This document shows positions 53,462 to 61,909 of a DNA stretch of 64,000 nucleotides, piece by piece. Made by a program: the position numbers and the translations under genes. Within the stretch, counting starts at the first letter, position 1. Each line of letters begins with the position of its first letter. Location: the NCBI GenBank assembly GCA_013177935.1, contig JABLXZ010000001.1:322191-386190 (forward strand). Direction: 5' to 3'. The DNA is from a candidate division WOR-3 bacterium (GTDB lineage Bacteria > Hydrothermota > Tepidihabitantia > Tepidihabitantales > Tepidihabitantaceae). The notes beneath the pieces are model-generated. The model saw only the letters and a list, made by a program, of their open reading frames with translations. It did no database searches and had not been told where the DNA came from.

Positions 53462-54238
53462 TCAAAGTTTAAATTTTTCTGAACCCAGCTTTTCTCTTGT
53501 CTCCCAGGGTTTCAAAAGCCACCGGTCAAGAACAAGCACCGGATAAGGAAGCCGACCGGCATCAAATTCATTGAGCATCCGGCGTTCAACCGCTACAAAA
53601 CCAATCACTTTATTTGTCTCATTGCGAACCGCCTCGGCAAGTTCAATCCCTTCCTCAATTACGGCGACGCTTGTTTCGTCAATTAGATGGGAATTGACCA
53701 CAAGCTGGGTAACACTGATTTCGCTTGCGTTCTCCACCGCTTCTACCATTTTTTTAACATCCGCGACGGTAGCGCTAAAAGGTCTTCGGGAGTTTAATAC
53801 AAAGAAACAGTCAAAATCATCGTTGGGAATCTTTCCCCGTATACTTGCCAGAACTTTGGCACCAATTGGGTCACCGCCAATATCAAGGACCAGAAAACCA
53901 TTTGGATTCTGGAGCGCACCCACAATTTCCGGCTGAATCAACGGTAAATCGGACTCCATAATTTCGGGTGGAGGCAAAAGTAATTCTACCCCAAACTCTT
54001 TTAATGCAGTCCGTGCTTCACGACTCCGGAAGTAAGGGTTCACAATATCTAAATCCCCGATTTTCACCGGGCGGTCGCGCCCTGCTAAGGAAATGGCAAA
54101 GTTTACTGCCATTTCACTTTTCCCTGAACCGTAACCACCGACAAAAATATTAACCCGATGCAACCCCTTTAAAAACCGGTCAGCATGTATCCAGCGGGTC
54201 ACTTTCTGAAACAATCCTTTTTCGGATTCCGATGTCAT
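53462..54238 (-). CDS. P-loop ATPase heading the kor operon
   Basis: 258 residues with Walker A G-G-Y-G-S-G-K-S (34-41), G-D-L-D-I-V-N-P-Y-F-R-S-R and L-V-L-D-I-G-G-D (Walker B), in the SIMIBI (MinD/CobQ-like) style. Function unknown. Its constant position next to the oxidoreductase subunits here (8 bases to korD) suggests a role in their assembly or Fe-S loading; this is inference only. The promoter ends 9 bases before the ATG with no SD. Confidence 0.78.
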   Translation of the reverse strand: MTSESEKGLFQKVTRWIHADRFLKGLHRVNIFVGGYGSGKSEMAVNFAISLAGRDRPVKIGDLDIVNPYFRSREARTALKEFGVELLLPPPEIMESDLPLIQPEIVGALQNPNGFLVLDIGGDPIGAKVLASIRGKIPNDDFDCFFVLNSRRPFSATVADVKKMVEAVENASEISVTQLVVNSHLIDETSVAVIEEGIELAEAVRNETNKVIGFVAVERRMLNEFDAGRLPYPVLVLDRWLLKPWETREKLGSEKFKL

Positions 54239-54247
54239 AAAGGATAA

Positions 54248-54276
54248 ACTTTATCAATAAATCCGTTTTAAGTCAA
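54248..54276 (-). promoter_or_regulatory. kor operon promoter, leaderless type
   Basis: Minus strand: -35 TTGACT (54276-54271), 17-bp spacer, -10 TAAAGT (54253-54248), 9 bases to ATG at 54238. Confidence 0.55.
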
Positions 54277-54298
54277 TCTTGAGAAACCAATTTATAAA

Positions 54299-55807
54299 CT
54301 AACGGGGCTTCAGGACCGCAAACGGCACAATCATCTCTTCAAGCGAAATCCCACCATGCTGAAATGTCCATTTGTAGGTCTTTTCATACTCCCGGGGTTT
54401 TGTCGGATAGATAAAATAGAAATCAGATTTAGCAATGGCAAACTTTACCCCGGGGTGCTCAACCGGCAGGAAAAACTCCTCAGGATGGTGCAGTAAAAAG
54501 GCGTCGCGTTCCTCAACCCGCAATGCGGCGCCATGTTTGTAACGCAGATTGGCAGAAATTTCTCTTGAGCCGTAAATTAGCGTTGGCCGATTTACCCGAA
54601 TGAACCCATGGTCGCTGGTAACAACGATGCGACAGTTCCGCCGTGACAGCTCCTTTAGAAGTTCATATATTGGTGAGGAGGAAAACCACACCCGCGTTGT
54701 TCCGACGAGTGCCGCGTCATCCGGAATAATCTCGTCCAGCAAACGGGTGGACTTGACCGAATGAATCAAAAGGTCAAGAAAGTTGATAACCAGGACAACT
54801 AAACGGAGATTGCTATCAAACAGAATAGAACGGGTTGCCTGCAGTTCATCGCTGCGTGATGCCTTAACAAAAGAGTAACGCCCCTTAAACCCCAACCGGT
54901 TCAATAACTCACTTAAAAGTTCTTGCTCATAACGGTTCTGCCCTGTTTCTTCAAAAATCCACCAGCGGGGATAACGGCGGTAGATTTCCAGGGGCAAAAG
55001 CCCGCTAAAAATGGCATTACGCGAATAAGGGGTTGCCGTCGGCAAAATTGCATAATAGTAATCGGTATCAACATTGAGAAAATCCCTTATAAGTGGCACA
55101 ATCGCCTCCCACTGGTCCTGACGCATCGAATCCAGAACCACAAGGTAAGTCTGCCCCTCTTCCCAGAGCGGTTTTATCCTCTTTTCCATCAACTGATGAC
55201 TCATAATCGGACCCGAACCTTTAACCCAGAAACGATAGTTTTCTTCAACATAGCGACTGAACCGGTCATTTGCCTCGCGCCGCCGGTCCTGATGTAACTC
55301 AATCAACGACTTTTCACCGAATCGGGCGAGTACTGTCTCCCAATAACCAAGACTTCGGTAATAGTCGGCCCAGCCCTCAGGGGTAGTAAGGTCCCGTTCC
55401 CGGTTTATTGTTGCAAGATACTCCTGAGCGATATGTCCGGCAATAAGTTGCCGTTTCTCCAGCAGTCGTTTGAGTACCGCCAGCAGCTGGGTAGGGGTAA
55501 AAGGTTTGATGATGAAATCATCGACCAGTTTGCCAAGCGCCTCGTTTATTAATGCCTCGTCTTCGGATTTGGTAACCATTGCTACCAGAACCTGGGGGTC
55601 AACTTCTTTAAGCCGGCGCAGTACCTCCAACCCTTGCATACCGGTCATCATCTGGTCCAGTAAAATCAGGTCAAAACTCTCTTTTTTTAAGAGCGAAAGC
55701 CCGTCCGGTCCATTGGTGGCGGTTGTTACTTTATACCCCTTTTTCTCCAGAGCATAAATAAATGGCCTTAAAAGAGTTATCTCGTCGTCAATCCACAAAA
55801 TCTTCAT
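54299..55807 (-). CDS. porX: PorX-like response regulator with PglZ phosphodiesterase domain
   Basis: 502 residues. The receiver domain (1-120) has D7-D8, the phosphorylation site D51 and K101. After a helical linker the PglZ/alkaline-phosphatase-like domain has V-L-D226-S-M-R-Q-D, L-P-T-A-T-P-Y-S-R-N-A (256-265) with the nucleophile Thr, and V-T-S-D-H-G-F-I near 405. This is the layout of PorX, the type IX secretion regulator, whose PglZ domain is a zinc-dependent nucleotide phosphodiesterase. It overlaps the kinase gene by 4 bases, whereas porX and porY are unlinked in Porphyromonas. Confidence 0.88.
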   Translation of the reverse strand: MKILWIDDEITLLRPFIYALEKKGYKVTTATNGPDGLSLLKKESFDLILLDQMMTGMQGLEVLRRLKEVDPQVLVAMVTKSEDEALINEALGKLVDDFIIKPFTPTQLLAVLKRLLEKRQLIAGHIAQEYLATINRERDLTTPEGWADYYRSLGYWETVLARFGEKSLIELHQDRRREANDRFSRYVEENYRFWVKGSGPIMSHQLMEKRIKPLWEEGQTYLVVLDSMRQDQWEAIVPLIRDFLNVDTDYYYAILPTATPYSRNAIFSGLLPLEIYRRYPRWWIFEETGQNRYEQELLSELLNRLGFKGRYSFVKASRSDELQATRSILFDSNLRLVVLVINFLDLLIHSVKSTRLLDEIIPDDAALVGTTRVWFSSSPIYELLKELSRRNCRIVVTSDHGFIRVNRPTLIYGSREISANLRYKHGAALRVEERDAFLLHHPEEFFLPVEHPGVKFAIAKSDFYFIYPTKPREYEKTYKWTFQHGGISLEEMIVPFAVLKPR

Positions 55808-57066
55808 TGTACCTCTCTTTCTACGGGCAGGTAGATGGCAAAGACCGTTCGCCCTGGGTGCGACTCCTTTAGAATTAACCGCCCCTGATGGTACCCTTCA
55901 ACAATTCGCCTTGCCAGTGTCAACCCTACACCCCAACCATAAGGTTTCGTGGTCACACCAGGTTCAAACAGTTTTGCAATTTTCACACCTTCACCGGTAT
56001 CGGTAACTGAGATTTCGGCAAAACGGTCGTCTGGAGTCAAGGCTAATCGCACCCGCACTTCACCCTCGCGCTCACCAATCGCATCAACACTGTTCTTCAA
56101 AAGATTTTCCAGTGTCCAGGAAAATAGTACTCCATCAACCTTAACCAGCGGGTCATCTTCAACAGCTACTTGAAAATGTACCGTGCGCGGCGACCGACGC
56201 TGCACAAACTCAACTGAATGACGAATCAGGTCGCCCAGCCGTCGTAATTCTAAGTCCGGCGGCAGTCCGATGCGACTGAAGCGGGAAAGTACCTCTCTCA
56301 TTCTCGCCAGGTCTTCCTCCATTTGCGAGACTATCTCTTTTTGTCCGTTTTCTTTAAGCATTTCGAGCCAAGCAGAAAAAGAGGATATTGGAGTTGCCAG
56401 TTGATGGGCAGTTTCCTTGGCAAGTGCGGTCCAGATATGTTCCTCTTCCTGCCGCTTGTATGTTAGAACCCCCCAGATTCCGATAAGCATAAACCCCAGA
56501 AACAAAACCAACTGGACAAAAGAAAACAGTCGCAACTGTCGTACCGAATTTGTTAGATTGATACTAATCTTTCGCAGAGTAATTGTGGAAGGAGAAACCC
56601 CATAGTGAATCACATTCAAACAACGTAGCGAATCGCCCTCCCGTATTAGAACCGGAATCGGCTCATGTTCTCGGTCCAGTTCCTCAATCACCTTCATCAA
56701 CCCCTTTTGGCTTGTATCATCAATCGTAAGATTTCGATATGCCACTGGTATGCCATTAGGGTCGGTAATCACCACTGGAAAATCAATCTTTTGAATCACC
56801 TCATCAAAGATGATATCCAATTCTGGTGAACCAGGTTCACCGGGTTCGGTTATCCGGCTCATAAACTTGGCATAAATATTTGTCCGCACTTGGGTTTCGT
56901 TTTCCAACTGAGTGGAAAGGGTAGTAGCGTAGTCGCGCCATAGGCGCGAAAGCCTCAATAGCAAAAATTGAGAGTAGAAAAACCAGACACCGGCAAGTCC
57001 AATCAAACCGATGACAAAATAGACCTGCAGGGTCCTTGGTCCAAAACTAAACTTATTACGCTTCAA
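55804..57066 (-). CDS. porY: PorY-like sensor histidine kinase
   Basis: 420 residues: two membrane helices (about 15-35 and 181-203) enclosing an outside sensor domain of about 145 residues, then HisKA with the phospho-acceptor H221 (A-K-E-T-A-H-Q-L-A-T-P-I-S-S-F), N-box E-N-L-L-K-N-S-V-D-A-I and D-T-G-E-G-V. The H-Q-L-A-T-P-I-S-S-F form of the H-box is the one seen in PorY-type kinases. The start is TTG, with a promoter 19 bases upstream. It is almost certainly the partner of the adjoining response regulator. Confidence 0.87.
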   Translation of the reverse strand: MKRNKFSFGPRTLQVYFVIGLIGLAGVWFFYSQFLLLRLSRLWRDYATTLSTQLENETQVRTNIYAKFMSRITEPGEPGSPELDIIFDEVIQKIDFPVVITDPNGIPVAYRNLTIDDTSQKGLMKVIEELDREHEPIPVLIREGDSLRCLNVIHYGVSPSTITLRKISINLTNSVRQLRLFSFVQLVLFLGFMLIGIWGVLTYKRQEEEHIWTALAKETAHQLATPISSFSAWLEMLKENGQKEIVSQMEEDLARMREVLSRFSRIGLPPDLELRRLGDLIRHSVEFVQRRSPRTVHFQVAVEDDPLVKVDGVLFSWTLENLLKNSVDAIGEREGEVRVRLALTPDDRFAEISVTDTGEGVKIAKLFEPGVTTKPYGWGVGLTLARRIVEGYHQGRLILKESHPGRTVFAIYLPVEREVQ

Positions 57067-57372
57067 AAACTTTAAGTTTCATCATATGATAACTGTTAAT
57101 TCATATCGGTCAAGAAAAATCAATTTTGGCCTGGGATTCATGAAATCAAAAAGGAAAATTTGACATTTTAAAAAAAGGGCTAAGTTTGTCTAACCTGTAT
57201 GTTAATGTTAATACTTTGTCTCGAAATGATGCTACTCTTCACGTTTATATTCGGTGGGATTAAAAAGTCCGTGTGGTCGGCGTACAGAATAAAAATAACC
57301 GGAAGTTACTTTTTGTCTAATAATAATTGGTTTCAGTAGTCTGTGTTAACGAAAACCTAAAAAGGAGGTAAA
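57067..57372. other. 306-bp divergent intergenic stretch
   Basis: It holds the porY promoter on the left. Towards the right a plus-strand TTGACA at 57160-57165 has only a weak TAAGTT 15 bp away, so the promoter of the lipoprotein gene is not settled. A/T-rich; no gene or strong repeat seen. Confidence 0.5.
57086..57113 (-). promoter_or_regulatory. porY-porX promoter
   Basis: Minus strand: -35 TTGACC (57113-57108), 16-bp spacer, -10 TATCAT (57091-57086). The expected start leaves a leader of about 13 bases before the TTG at 57066. Confidence 0.65.
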
Positions 57373-58035
57373 ATGGTAGGCCGTATCCGCTGTCTGATTG
57401 TCTGTCTGGTGGCACTCATCATCTTGAGTGGGTGCAGCGCTTTCAGGATATACGAAACCGCTCAAACTACGCCGCCCGGTCGTTTCGCTTTAAGCGGAAC
57501 ATTCACACCGATTTCTATTAGTAGTTCAATTTTTAAATATAAATACAACGAAGTGTTAGTATTACCTATTCCAGCATTATCACTAAGGATGGGTATCACC
57601 GATAATTTTGACCTCGGTCTAAACTTCGATGGCCCTAGTATTGGAGGAACTGTTACCGGTAAGTGCCGTTTATTGCGAGGTCCCTTGGATGGGGCACTTG
57701 CCGCCTATGGTTCAGCATATATAATTCCAGTTTTGCGATACGCGTTCTCTCTTTACAGGCTGGAATCCCGTTTCATAATCAGCCGAGAGACTCCTGGTGT
57801 ATTTCTTTTTTCTGCCAGCGCCAGGTTAAAGTGCATGGGAGCTTTGGGGTCTTTTGAATCATTATCAGGGATGCTTGGTTTCGGACTTCCTTTCCGGTTG
57901 GGCAAGCAACGTTCATTTAGAATAATGCCCGGACTTTCAATAGATATCCCAATTTATCCTGGAATAAATACAGGCAACGACTTACATATGGATATTGGTG
58001 TGGGTTTTGGTTATGCACCTCAGTCTAAAAAATAA
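57373..58035 (+). CDS. Outer-membrane-type lipoprotein, beta-barrel-like
   Basis: 220 residues. The signal peptide ends in L-S-G-C20, a textbook lipobox. The mature part is a series of short alternating strands with Gly turns and aromatic ends (F-D-L-G-L-N-F, V-G-F-G-Y-A), suggesting a small beta-barrel or sandwich at the outer membrane. No family recognised. AAAGGAGG stands 6 bases before the ATG. Confidence 0.7.
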   Translation: MVGRIRCLIVCLVALIILSGCSAFRIYETAQTTPPGRFALSGTFTPISISSSIFKYKYNEVLVLPIPALSLRMGITDNFDLGLNFDGPSIGGTVTGKCRLLRGPLDGALAAYGSAYIIPVLRYAFSLYRLESRFIISRETPGVFLFSASARLKCMGALGSFESLSGMLGFGLPFRLGKQRSFRIMPGLSIDIPIYPGINTGNDLHMDIGVGFGYAPQSKK

Positions 58036-58156
58036 TAGCAGTAATAATACAGGAAAAGAAGGTAATGCTGCACAAAGATACCTCAAATGTTTATAAGATA
58101 AGATTGTCAATGACAATTTTGTTTGGCAGTCGTCCTGCTCTCAATAACAAAAAAAT

Positions 58157-58184
58157 TTGACATAAACTAAATCGCAGTTATGCT
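58157..58184 (+). promoter_or_regulatory. Promoter of the four-gene membrane cluster
   Basis: Perfect -35 TTGACA (58157-58162), 16-bp spacer, -10 TATGCT (58179-58184). A short leader with CAGGA precedes the ATG at 58205. The -10 hexamer is identical to that of the MBL-mutL operon. Confidence 0.68.
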
Positions 58185-58204
58185 CATAAACAGGATTGGT
58201 TCTA

Positions 58205-59344
58205 ATGATACATCTTCTACTTATTTCTTTTGCGCTAACACCTCCTGAGTCGGTGTTAGTTAGAGATAACCCTAATGACCAGGGACAGGCGATTGTTATC
58301 ACCTGGACCCATCCGGCGCCGGAATCAATCCTGGGCTTTCGGATATTCCGCTCAACCTCACCAACGGAAAATTTCACGCCCGTTGATGCTGAACTACTGA
58401 CCAGCACCGACTTTCTTGATACTGATACCTTGCTAAGAGACGGTATCGCTTATTACTATCTTGTCCGTGCCTATTCCGCAACCGATTCCGCAGATTCTGA
58501 TATTGCCGGACCTGTAACTTCCCGCGCCCAATGGTTTAACACCGGTCGATTAAATGTCCTAATTTTGACTTTGATAATTTCAACATTGTTTCTCTATTAT
58601 ATCATACGGGCGCGCAGGGGAATCAGGATGTTCATTAGGAAAATCAGCGGTCTCGATGCAATTGATGATGCCCTGGGCCGAGCCACAGAGATGGGTAAAC
58701 CGATTTTATTTAGTTTTGGTCTGGGCTACATAACCGATATGGTGGTCATCGCTGCACTCCCCCTTTTGCGCCGAATCGGCAAAAAATCTGCGGAATATGC
58801 GGTCCGTTTAATCGTTCCTAACTCGGACCCGATTGTAATGACCGCAGCCCAGGAAACAGTCAAAGAAGCATACACCGAAGCAGGCCGACCCGACCTTTAC
58901 AATCCGGATAACATAACCTTCCTGACCTCGGACCAGTTCGGCTATGCCGCCGGGGTTGATGGTATTATTCTGCGTGAACGCCCGGGCGCAATTTTCTGGC
59001 TCGGGTATTTCTATGCCGAGTCCCTAATCCTTGCAGAAACCGGACACACAGTAGGTGCTATCCAACTTGCCGGTACAACCGAAACCACCCAGTTACCGTT
59101 CTTTGTTGCCGCTTGCGACTACACGATGATTGGCGAAGAGATTTACGCTGCTTCCTGTTATCTCAAACCAGAACCAGTAATGTTGGGTACTATTAAAGGT
59201 GAAGATTTCATCAAGATGCTCTTAATTGTTATCATTTCCGCCCTCGTCTTCTTTGGTACCATCGCCGCGCTTTTCAACAAACAGGTTCCAACGCTGCAAC
59301 AGGTGTTCGAGGCAATTGTCAACTGGTTTGCACCACCCTCTTAG
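58205..59344 (+). CDS. Fibronectin-III plus DUF6754-like membrane protein
   Basis: 379 residues. A signal-like start, then an Fn3 domain (about 12-105, ending Y-Y-Y-L-V-R-A-Y-S), a membrane helix (about 118-136) and a soluble domain (150-330) with G-K-P-I-L-F-S-F-G-L-G-Y-I-T-D and A-A-C-D-Y-T-M-I-G-E-E-I-Y-A-A-S. A last helix is near 343-362. The soluble part looks like DUF6754, a family without known function. Inside Fn3 it would face out, with the conserved domain on the other side. ATG 58205 is chosen over TTG 58196 because AGGA is well spaced from it. It starts the cluster of four. Confidence 0.75.
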   Translation: MIHLLLISFALTPPESVLVRDNPNDQGQAIVITWTHPAPESILGFRIFRSTSPTENFTPVDAELLTSTDFLDTDTLLRDGIAYYYLVRAYSATDSADSDIAGPVTSRAQWFNTGRLNVLILTLIISTLFLYYIIRARRGIRMFIRKISGLDAIDDALGRATEMGKPILFSFGLGYITDMVVIAALPLLRRIGKKSAEYAVRLIVPNSDPIVMTAAQETVKEAYTEAGRPDLYNPDNITFLTSDQFGYAAGVDGIILRERPGAIFWLGYFYAESLILAETGHTVGAIQLAGTTETTQLPFFVAACDYTMIGEEIYAASCYLKPEPVMLGTIKGEDFIKMLLIVIISALVFFGTIAALFNKQVPTLQQVFEAIVNWFAPPS

Positions 59345-59347
59345 TAT

Positions 59348-60052
59348 ATGCTTCAGCGCAGTATCCCGCTTTTTATCGTTCTTTTTACCGCCCTCTTGTT
59401 AATCGTTGCCTTTTTTATACCTCATAAACCTTTCGGCAATCTCGAATCTCGTTTTCTTAACTGGTATGCAATAATTTCCGGCTTCACTTTTCTTTTAGGG
59501 CTTGATTCTCTGACGCGGCATCACCTGCTAAAGGTAATCCGTCGGGAAAAAGGGTGGTTTTATAGCCTCCTCTTAGTCCTGAGCCTTTTTGCTACTCTGG
59601 GACTCGGGCTTTATTCCTGGGTAAAATTTTCCAGCCCATTTGCTTTAAGTGCTCCGTTTATGTGGCTCTACAAGTATATGATTATTCCCCTGCAGGCGAC
59701 GATGTTTGCCACCCTTGCCTTTTTCATCTTCTCGGCTGCCTATCGGGCATTTCGTATTCGTAACCTCGCCGCCACCCTGCTTTTAATTGCCGCCTGTCTG
59801 GTAATGCTGGGCAATGTGCCTCTTGGCAGTTCCATCTGGCAGTCAATCAGCCGGTTCGTCCATCTTCTCTTTCCAAACGCCGACCTCAATGCCCTCTATC
59901 GTATTGAATTTTTTGCCCAGATAAAAGACTGGTTGATGGCGATTCCTCAAGCTGCCGCAGGCAGAGGTATCGGTATCGGACTTGCCCTGGGTGGAATTGC
60001 AATGTCGCTGCGTATTATTCTCGGGATTGAACGCACCTATCTTTCATCTTGA
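59348..60052 (+). CDS. Six-helix membrane protein of unknown function
   Basis: 234 residues with about six membrane helices and short loops (R-H-H-L-L-K-V-I-R-R-E-K-G between helices 2 and 3). No family recognised. It begins 3 bases after the preceding stop and ends 1 base before the next start, so it is surely co-translated with its neighbours. Confidence 0.75.
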   Translation: MLQRSIPLFIVLFTALLLIVAFFIPHKPFGNLESRFLNWYAIISGFTFLLGLDSLTRHHLLKVIRREKGWFYSLLLVLSLFATLGLGLYSWVKFSSPFALSAPFMWLYKYMIIPLQATMFATLAFFIFSAAYRAFRIRNLAATLLLIAACLVMLGNVPLGSSIWQSISRFVHLLFPNADLNALYRIEFFAQIKDWLMAIPQAAAGRGIGIGLALGGIAMSLRIILGIERTYLSS

Positions 60053-60053
60053 T

Positions 60054-60881
60054 ATGAAACTCTGGGAACGTCTCGCAACAATTGACCGCCGCATTATCTA
60101 CGCCATCCTTACTTTGGTGGTGATTCTTCCTTTAATAGTAAAGCCCAAAATCGCAGTTCGTATATCGGAGCCGGTACGCGCTGCCTACAACGCAATCGAC
60201 CAACTTCCGCCCAATTCGGTGGTAATGATTTCTATCGATTTTGACCCTTCATCAGCACCCGAAGTTCAACCGATGCTTATTGCCCTACTGCGCCACTGTT
60301 TCAAAAAAAACCTTAAGGTTATTCTCACCGGACAACTGGCACTAGGCTTACCGCTTGGGGAAATTGCCTTAAACCAAGTAGCACCCGAATACCAGAAGGT
60401 GTACGGAAAAGATTATGTAAACATTGGCTATCGCCCGGGTTATACCGCAATGATGGTCGGCATCGGGCGGGAAATTCGTGACTTTTTTAAAACCGATTAC
60501 CGTGGGGTACCGCTTGACAGCTTCGAATTTATGCGCAAAGTTCACAACTACCACGATATCGCTCTACTTGTTTCATTAGCCCATGGTGCCGTCGCCGATG
60601 CCTGGATTCAGTATGCTGGTGCCCGTTTTAAAGAAAAAATCATTGTCGGCTGCACCGGCGTCAATGCACCGGGGATGTTTCAGTACTACAGCGCCCATCA
60701 AATCGAAGGCATAATCGGTGGCCTTCAAGGTGCGTCCGAATACGAGACACTAGTTGGAAAACCTGGTTCTGCGACTCTGGGAATGCCCGCCCAATCAGCG
60801 GCTCATGGCCTTCTGATTCTGCTACTTATCATCGGCAATATCGGCTTTCTCCTTTCCCGAAAGAAGAAGAGGCAGACATAA
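60054..60881 (+). CDS. Membrane-anchored alpha/beta protein of unknown function
   Basis: 275 residues with one membrane helix at each end (about 16-32 and 246-264) and a soluble domain between. The domain has alternating strands and helices: V-V-M-I-S-I-D-F-D-P-S-S, L-K-V-I-L-T-G-Q-L, V-G-C-T-G-V-N-A-P-G-M. Such a Rossmann-like core tethered at both ends is unusual. ATG 60054 directly follows the upstream TGA; an upstream in-frame ATG at 59982 lies deep inside the preceding gene. Confidence 0.75.
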   Translation: MKLWERLATIDRRIIYAILTLVVILPLIVKPKIAVRISEPVRAAYNAIDQLPPNSVVMISIDFDPSSAPEVQPMLIALLRHCFKKNLKVILTGQLALGLPLGEIALNQVAPEYQKVYGKDYVNIGYRPGYTAMMVGIGREIRDFFKTDYRGVPLDSFEFMRKVHNYHDIALLVSLAHGAVADAWIQYAGARFKEKIIVGCTGVNAPGMFQYYSAHQIEGIIGGLQGASEYETLVGKPGSATLGMPAQSAAHGLLILLLIIGNIGFLLSRKKKRQT

Positions 60882-60882
60882 A

Positions 60883-61509
60883 ATGCTTTCTGATATCATT
60901 GGCACCTGGATTGCGGCAACTTTAACTATTGCCATATTCTCCTTTCTCTACAAAGACAATCCGCTCTATCGAGCCGCCGAACATATCTATGTAGGTATCT
61001 CTGCCGGTTTTGCCGTCATCTATGCCTGGGCATTTGATGTTTACCCGATGCTCATTGACGCCTTCAAAACCAACCTCAACGCCCGCAACTACTTTGAAGC
61101 CTACATCCTTATCATCCCTGCATTACTTGGATTGATAATGCTTTTGCGTTCAATACCAAAACTGGTCTGGCTTTCGCGCTGGCCGATTTCTTTTACCATT
61201 GGTATTGGCGCCGGGTTAGGGTTAATTGCGGGTGTACAGGGTTATCTCTTGCCCCAGATATCCGACACATTGCGCCCCCTGATAAATTTGAACAACGCTG
61301 TAATCTACATCGGAGTTATTACTACCCTGACTTACTTCTACTTTTCCCGAGAACATAGCGGCTTTCTCGGGATTCTTTCCCGCATCGGTATCGTCTTTAT
61401 TATGGTAGCATTCGGCGCCTCATTTGGCTACACCGTAATGGCTCGTATCTCCCTTTTGATTGGCCGTTTCTACTTCCTGTTTCACGACTGGCTTCCACTA
61501 ATTCGATAA
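60883..61509 (+). CDS. Membrane protein of unknown function, last of cluster
   Basis: 208 residues with about six membrane helices; the loop Y-K-D-N-P-L-Y-R-A-A-E-H-I-Y between the first two is strongly amphipathic. No family recognised. It begins 1 base after the preceding stop. With its three upstream neighbours it probably forms one membrane complex. Confidence 0.75.
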   Translation: MLSDIIGTWIAATLTIAIFSFLYKDNPLYRAAEHIYVGISAGFAVIYAWAFDVYPMLIDAFKTNLNARNYFEAYILIIPALLGLIMLLRSIPKLVWLSRWPISFTIGIGAGLGLIAGVQGYLLPQISDTLRPLINLNNAVIYIGVITTLTYFYFSREHSGFLGILSRIGIVFIMVAFGASFGYTVMARISLLIGRFYFLFHDWLPLIR

Positions 61510-61510
61510 A

Positions 61511-61789
61511 CTACAGCGGTTCCAGACCAGGCGGACCCCAGCAAAGTTCCATCCCGCATTCAGGACAGAACCGATAATGAAAAAGCCGAAGCATAAGTTC
61601 GTGTTGAAAAGCACTGCAGCGCAGGGGTGCAATTAATCGCTGCATTCTTTTTTGACCACGGGTAGAGTTTTTTTCTGGAATGGTTTTTTTGTTGGTCCGC
61701 CGACCACAAAAAGGACAAAAATAACTATAATTGGGGACTTTGCCACCACAATGGAGACACTGATACAATTTCCCGCCCTTCCCGTGCAC
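61511..61789 (-). CDS. Small double zinc-ribbon protein
   Basis: 92 residues. Two zinc ribbons: C-L-H-C-G-G...F-C-P-F-C-G (residues about 11-28) and a C-terminal F-C-P-E-C-G-M-E-L-C-W. Between them is a basic helix. Function unknown; nucleic-acid or protein binding is typical. It runs antisense to the cluster on its right end and has a consensus promoter ending 6 bases before its GTG, so it is real and leaderless. Confidence 0.72.
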   Translation of the reverse strand: MHGKGGKLYQCLHCGGKVPNYSYFCPFCGRRTNKKTIPEKNSTRGQKRMQRLIAPLRCSAFQHELMLRLFHYRFCPECGMELCWGPPGLEPL

Positions 61790-61795
61790 CGCAAT

Positions 61796-61823
61796 ATTAT
61801 AACGATTAAACAGTTAGAGTCAA
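61796..61823 (-). promoter_or_regulatory. Leaderless-type promoter of the zinc-ribbon gene
   Basis: Minus strand: -35 TTGACT (61823-61818), 16-bp spacer, perfect -10 TATAAT (61801-61796), 6 bases to GTG at 61789. Divergent from the tolB promoter, 49 bases apart. Confidence 0.75.
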
Positions 61824-61872
61824 TAAAAAGCAAAAGAATATTGCCTAACACGCACCAGCAAAACAATAAATC

Positions 61873-61900
61873 TTGACCCCAGAACTTTCTCCTCTATAAT
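61873..61900 (+). promoter_or_regulatory. tolB promoter, leaderless type
   Basis: -35 TTGACC (61873-61878), 16-bp spacer, perfect -10 TATAAT (61895-61900), 9 bases to ATG at 61910; no SD. Confidence 0.78.
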
Positions 61901-61909
61901 CGTCTTTCT

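Noticed and set aside
57056..57085. Nine-codon upstream frame (ATG ATG ... TAA) overlapping the porY TTG start, a possible leader peptide
   Set aside because: The expected transcript start, about 7 bases after the -10 box, lies just downstream of both ATGs, so it is probably not in the mRNA.
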